A stretch of 54,544 bases of DNA from an uncultured Prevotella sp. (GTDB lineage Bacteria > Bacteroidota > Bacteroidia > Bacteroidales > Bacteroidaceae): contig USAI01000003.1 in the NCBI GenBank assembly GCA_900552675.1, positions 1-54,544 of the forward strand, read 5' to 3'. Positions 50,867-54,544 of this stretch are shown here, in pieces; positions within the stretch are counted from its first letter, which is position 1, and every line of letters starts with the position of its first letter. The notes below the pieces were generated by a model. It saw only the letters and a program-made list of their open reading frames with translations. It was not told the DNA's origin and did not search any database. A program made the translations under genes and the position numbers.

Positions 50867-52879
50867 TTATTTTAGCCTTTCTGGCAGCTCAATCCCTAAT
50901 TTTTGAGCGCGCTGCAGGTTGCGTTTGCGCACAGTTTTTTGTGTTTCGCCTTTCTGCTTGGTGATGGCCGACGGTTTCTGTCGGTCGAAGGGTCGGTCGA
51001 GGGGGTTCCATTGCCTTGACACGTCCCACTTGCGTTTGCAGTCGATGCTCTCGGGGAAGTAGAACACGCGTTCGGGCTGACGGTTGTCGGTGTAACAGCC
51101 TGTGTCCCAGCGCCCATTGTCGTTCTCGTCGTCAATCATGCGCAGATAATAGGTGTTTTCAGGCACATACTCGAACAGCACGTTGCCATTGCGGGTGGCG
51201 AGCTGTTTCACCACCTTGTCGTTGCTGTCGAGCAACTGCACCACCACAGGTTTTCCTTCGAAGCCACTGATGTTGATGTCCAGCGTGCCATATTGATCGG
51301 GGCCCTGCACCTTGAAGCCACGTTTCACGGGCGACGTTACCAGTCCGTAGAGGTCAGTAAAGGCCATGGTGTCGATCTCCAGACTATATTCGATGTCGGG
51401 CTGCCAGTCGGCGCGCAACCTATATTCGCGGTGGTGCTGCAGGGGCAGCGAGTCGGCCTCGGCCACCACCAGTTGGCACTTAGCCCTATACCACAGCGTG
51501 TCGTGCTTGGCGTATAGGTGTATGGCGGCGGTGTCAATGCGCTCGATGGGCGTGTTAAACGCCAGCGAGATGTTTTGTTGTGGCGAGAAGTCGGAGGGCA
51601 CCACGAGGTTCATGTCGAGGGGTTTAGGTGGCATGATGCTGTCGTAGGCTTCGCCGCGTTTGCGTTTTTTCTCTTGCTGCTTGAACCAGTCGTCGTAGGC
51701 TTTCTTCTCCAGCTTTGCGCGGCGCTCGCGATTGATTTTGTTCACCAGCGTCAGCGTGTCGGTTTGTGGCTGCAGCTGTCCTAACGAGTCGGTTTGCAGA
51801 TAGCGTGCCTCCAGTGTCAGCGTGTCGCGTTGCACCAGAGCGGTGTCGCGCAGCCAGTAGTGTATGGTATCGGCGCGCAGAGAGGGCTCAATGAGGAAGG
51901 CGTTGTCGCTGTCAAAGTCGAGGCCCTTGATGTCGGGCAATGTGCCATCGCCATAACTGAAATAAAGACTTATGCAGTTGGGCTCTTTTCGCTCGCTCTT
52001 GATGAAAAAGCGGTCGGTAAGCGTCTCGGTGAAGGCGCGCAGCACCAACTCGTCGGGCATAAAGCGCTGATATTTCACCTGTTCAATGTTTTTGATGTGC
52101 AGCGAGTCGGTCCACAGCGTGTCTTGTCGCATGGCCGAGGTGACGTAGGGGCTGATAGTGTCGGTAGAGAAGGCTATCTGCTCGCTTTTTTGCGAGAAGC
52201 AGTAGTTGCCATCGGCGTCGGCCAGCGCCATCACATGATAGGTGCCGGGTGCCACACCACGAATGATGAAGTGGCCACGACTGTCGGCACGAGCCACGCG
52301 CAGCAGCGGCGTGGTAAGAAACGTGCTATCGTTAAACTGAGGGGCGCTATACAGGCCCACCAGTATACCCTTTACTGGTTCCAGATTTTCGGCCAGCACC
52401 ACGTTGCCCTCTACCTGCAGGGTGTCGATGTTGTTGCCCGTTGAGAACGAGTAGGTAAAGTTGCCCAAGGGGTTGTTCTCGTTGTTGTCGACGATAGCAT
52501 CGGAGAAGTCGATGGTGTAGGTAGTGTTAGCGCGCAGCGAGTCGAGCAGTTTCACCTCGATACGTTTGCCAGCGGCCTTTATCTCGGGCTGCTCAAGCTG
52601 TGGCGGCGACACCACCACCTTTTCGGTAGCATTCTCAAGCTTGATATATTCGTCAAAAAAGATGCTCACCTTCTTTTGCGAACTATGAACAGCGCCCTGC
52701 ACAGGCGATGCCCCTATCACACGTGGCGGCGTTTCGTCATACCAGCCACCATCGGGCTGCCCCATTCGGGCGCAGGAGGCGAGCAGCATACAACCTGTCG
52801 CACAAACCATCAGCACCAGTGCCATCATCAGGCTCTGGCGCTGAACTTTCAGCGCAATATGTTTTATACTATTTATCAT
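50867..52879 (-). CDS. Ig-like domain lipoprotein
   Basis: 670-residue surface or periplasmic lipoprotein; lipobox LLASC (Cys36), with ATG at 52828 (MMALVLM) as a possible later start that keeps the signal. Just after the anchor is an Ig-like (Big_5/SbsA-type) domain: TPPRVIGASPVQGAV, KVSIFFDEYIKLENA, and YTIDFSDAIVDNNENNPLGN. A carboxypeptidase-regulatory-like segment (DTLQVEGNVVLAENLEPVKG, residues about 155-240) follows, then long beta-rich regions. The C-terminus is basic (KRNLQRAQKLGIELPERLK). Probably an outer-membrane assembly or adhesion protein; function not known. Confidence 0.82.
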   Translation of the reverse strand: MINSIKHIALKVQRQSLMMALVLMVCATGCMLLASCARMGQPDGGWYDETPPRVIGASPVQGAVHSSQKKVSIFFDEYIKLENATEKVVVSPPQLEQPEIKAAGKRIEVKLLDSLRANTTYTIDFSDAIVDNNENNPLGNFTYSFSTGNNIDTLQVEGNVVLAENLEPVKGILVGLYSAPQFNDSTFLTTPLLRVARADSRGHFIIRGVAPGTYHVMALADADGNYCFSQKSEQIAFSTDTISPYVTSAMRQDTLWTDSLHIKNIEQVKYQRFMPDELVLRAFTETLTDRFFIKSERKEPNCISLYFSYGDGTLPDIKGLDFDSDNAFLIEPSLRADTIHYWLRDTALVQRDTLTLEARYLQTDSLGQLQPQTDTLTLVNKINRERRAKLEKKAYDDWFKQQEKKRKRGEAYDSIMPPKPLDMNLVVPSDFSPQQNISLAFNTPIERIDTAAIHLYAKHDTLWYRAKCQLVVAEADSLPLQHHREYRLRADWQPDIEYSLEIDTMAFTDLYGLVTSPVKRGFKVQGPDQYGTLDINISGFEGKPVVVQLLDSNDKVVKQLATRNGNVLFEYVPENTYYLRMIDDENDNGRWDTGCYTDNRQPERVFYFPESIDCKRKWDVSRQWNPLDRPFDRQKPSAITKQKGETQKTVRKRNLQRAQKLGIELPERLK

Positions 52880-52889
52880 TCAAAAAAAA

Positions 52890-52983
52890 CAAATTAGCAA
52901 ATAAATTAGCAAGGCCCCCAAAAATAGCGAAAGCCAAAATAGCAAGCCCCCAAAAATCAGCAAAACCCAAATTAGCAAGGCCA
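52890..52983. repeat. AATTAGCAAGGCC tandem array
   Basis: About six degenerate units with a period of about 13-17 bases (AAATTAGCAA, AAAATAGCGAAAGCC, AAATCAGCAAAACCC) between the GH3 and Ig-like genes. Confidence 0.75.
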
Positions 52984-53010
52984 TTCACTCCCCTCCATAA
53001 GGGGAGGGGG

Positions 53011-53043
53011 AAGCCGTGCTAACGCACGGCGCGGGGGAGGGGC
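53011..53043 (+). repeat. palindromic repeat, family 2, variant
   Basis: AAGCCGTGCTAACGCACGGC then GCGGGGGAGGGGC: same G-rich tail as the other two copies, with the stem changed to CCGTGC/GCACGG, a compensating change. It encodes the last residues (PLPRAVR) and stop codon of the GH3 gene. Confidence 0.75.
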
Positions 53044-54542
53044 CCATTCATCCCAATCAGCTCCTCAATGGTAGCTCGGCTGTTCGACAGTCGGGGCACC
53101 TTGTGCTGTCCGCCCAGTTTTCCCTTTGCCTTCAGCCAATCGTCGAAGAGGTGTGGTCGAGCCTTTATCACCTCGAGAGGCTGCAGGGTGATGTCGTGCG
53201 AGCGCTTTGCCTCGTAGTCGCTGTTCACCTGTTGCAAGTGCTGGTCGAGACATTGTGCGAAGTGCTCAATCGAGTCGGGGTCTTTAGCAAATTCTATCAC
53301 CCATTGGTGTCGGCATTTAGCGTTAGCATCCATGAAGACGGGTGCCGCCGTATATTCGCTCACCTGCGCCCCTGTTTGCTCACAGGCATACTGCAAGCCG
53401 CGTTCAGCATTATCTTGGATAAGCTCTTCGCCAAAGGCGTTGATAAAATATTTTGTGCGACCCGTGATGATAAACTTATACGGGTTGCGCTGGGTAAACA
53501 TCACGGTGTCGCCTATCATGTAGCGCCACAGTCCGCACGACGTGCTAATCACCATGGCATAGTTGACGCCCTCTTCCACACCCCACAGGGGCACGGCCTC
53601 GGCGTCGGGGCGTCCTACCTGTTCCAGGGGGATAAATTCGTAGAACACATCATAGTCAGACATCAGCAACATCGACTTATCGTTGGGGTCGTCTTGTATG
53701 CCGAAGAAACCTTCCGAGGCGTTGTACGTCTCCATATAGTGCATATTGGGCGAGGTGATGATTTGCTCATACTGCGGACGGTAGGGCGTGAAGGCGATGC
53801 CGCCGTGGAAGAACACCTCGAGGTTAGGCCACACCTCTTCAATGTGTTTTTTGCCCGTTATCTCGAGCACGCGCACCAGCACCGACAGCATCCACGAGGG
53901 CACGCCCGACAGGTTGGTAACGTTTTGCTTGATGGTTTCGTGCGCTATGCGGTCACGTTTCACCTCAAAGTCGGAGAGCAGGGCCGTTTGCTTCTTTGGT
54001 GTGCGCACCAGATTTACCAGCGGGTTGATATTTTCGATGAGGATGGCGCTGAGGTCGCCCACCAGCGAGCCCGACAGGTTATAGTTGGGCGAGTGTGAGC
54101 CTCCTAATATCAGGCCTTTGCCATCAAACATACGGCTCTTAGGGTTGTTCCTCAGGTAGAGGGCCACCACGTCGGTGCCGCCCTGATAGTGTATGCGCTT
54201 CAAGCCATCGGCCGACACAGGTATAAACTTGCTCTTGTCGTTGGTGGTGCCCGACGATTTGGCATACCATTTCACCACGCCTGGCCACAGCACGTCGGCC
54301 TCGCCATGACGCATACGGTCGATGTCGGCCTTCAGCTCCTCGTAGGTGTTGATGGGCACGTTGCGAGCAAAATCTTCATACGTGTGGGTGGTGGCGAAAA
54401 GGTGAGCGCGGCCATACTGTGTGTTAGCGGCACGGTTTAGGAGGCGACGCAGCACCTCGCGTTGCAGGGCGGCGGCACCCGTGAGGTGTCGCTCCAGTTT
54501 TATCTGTCGGGGCAAGAACAGCTTGCCAGCCAGTGATGTCAA
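53019..54542 (-). CDS. GH3 family protein (5' end beyond window)
   Basis: Adenylate-forming enzyme family named after plant auxin-amido synthetases; common in Bacteroidota with unknown substrate. At least 507 residues. ATP-binding loop AKSSGTTNDKSKFIPV, ETYNASEGFFGIQDDP, and C-terminal IITGRTKYFINAFGEEL are the family's adenylation motifs. The frame begins at a TTG at the window edge; related proteins have a few residues before TSLAGKLFLP, so the true start is probably just outside. Its last codons are within a palindromic repeat. First gene of the minus-strand run seen here. Confidence 0.92.
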   Translation of the reverse strand: MTSLAGKLFLPRQIKLERHLTGAAALQREVLRRLLNRAANTQYGRAHLFATTHTYEDFARNVPINTYEELKADIDRMRHGEADVLWPGVVKWYAKSSGTTNDKSKFIPVSADGLKRIHYQGGTDVVALYLRNNPKSRMFDGKGLILGGSHSPNYNLSGSLVGDLSAILIENINPLVNLVRTPKKQTALLSDFEVKRDRIAHETIKQNVTNLSGVPSWMLSVLVRVLEITGKKHIEEVWPNLEVFFHGGIAFTPYRPQYEQIITSPNMHYMETYNASEGFFGIQDDPNDKSMLLMSDYDVFYEFIPLEQVGRPDAEAVPLWGVEEGVNYAMVISTSCGLWRYMIGDTVMFTQRNPYKFIITGRTKYFINAFGEELIQDNAERGLQYACEQTGAQVSEYTAAPVFMDANAKCRHQWVIEFAKDPDSIEHFAQCLDQHLQQVNSDYEAKRSHDITLQPLEVIKARPHLFDDWLKAKGKLGGQHKVPRLSNSRATIEELIGMNGPLPRAVR

Positions 54543-54544
54543 AC

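Overview
The window looks like a chromosomal segment of a Bacteroidales bacterium, most likely Prevotellaceae (Prevotella/Segatella type). The signs are a SusC/SusD pair, a PorZ-type type IX secretion protein, DUF6377, DUF4294 and DUF1080 proteins, an ATP-type PEP carboxykinase, A-rich leaders mostly without Shine-Dalgarno sites, and promoters of the Bacteroidota form TTTG-N19/20-TAnnTTTG. I see no rRNA, tRNA, CRISPR array, phage or full-length insertion sequence.

Layout. 1-15 kb is mostly housekeeping: deoC, an orphan four-helix-bundle protein, a polyprenyl diphosphate synthase divergent from polA, a class A acid phosphatase, an O-methyltransferase, aroQ, xerD, a C1-family peptidase lipoprotein, then a tight run leuS-yitT-rdgB-porZ. 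17.8-24.6 kb holds a hemolysin III-like membrane protein with mutS, then acpP-fabF-rnc. 24.9-37.7 kb, all on the minus strand, is the main accessory locus: a DUF6377 membrane regulator, two Gfo/Idh/MocA oxidoreductases (one with a Tat signal), two paralogous DUF1080 (3-keto-glycoside hydrolase family) proteins, a secreted xylose-isomerase-like TIM barrel protein, and SusC/SusD. It has no classical glycoside hydrolase and reads as an oxidation-then-cleavage glycan locus. 38-43.5 kb carries a CapD/FlaA1-type membrane sugar-nucleotide enzyme, pckA with a textbook promoter, hairpin leader and terminator, recX and an RNase H. 43.8-54.5 kb is a minus-strand run: GH3-family protein (5' end outside the window), Ig-like lipoprotein, DUF3108, DUF4294, ychF, lgt, a family 2 glycosyltransferase and argS.

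The intergenic DNA is unusual. A composite repeat module of about 70-200 bp (A/G-rich tract, a conserved core of about 28 bp, usually an AAGCCT array of about 10-bp period) occurs eight times, seven of them directly at a gene's 3' end. Two palindromic repeat families (one pair matches over 51 of 52 bp at 35 kb distance), a 147-bp MITE-like element, a 157-bp inverted-repeat element and several long palindromes add to it. Several genes (mutS, lgt, the glycosyltransferase, the GH3 gene, rnc) take their last codons or stop codon from these repeats. Other points of interest are loss of the proofreading metal ligands in PolA, a possible intergenic small RNA near 40.2 kb, and a possibly leaderless xerD mRNA.
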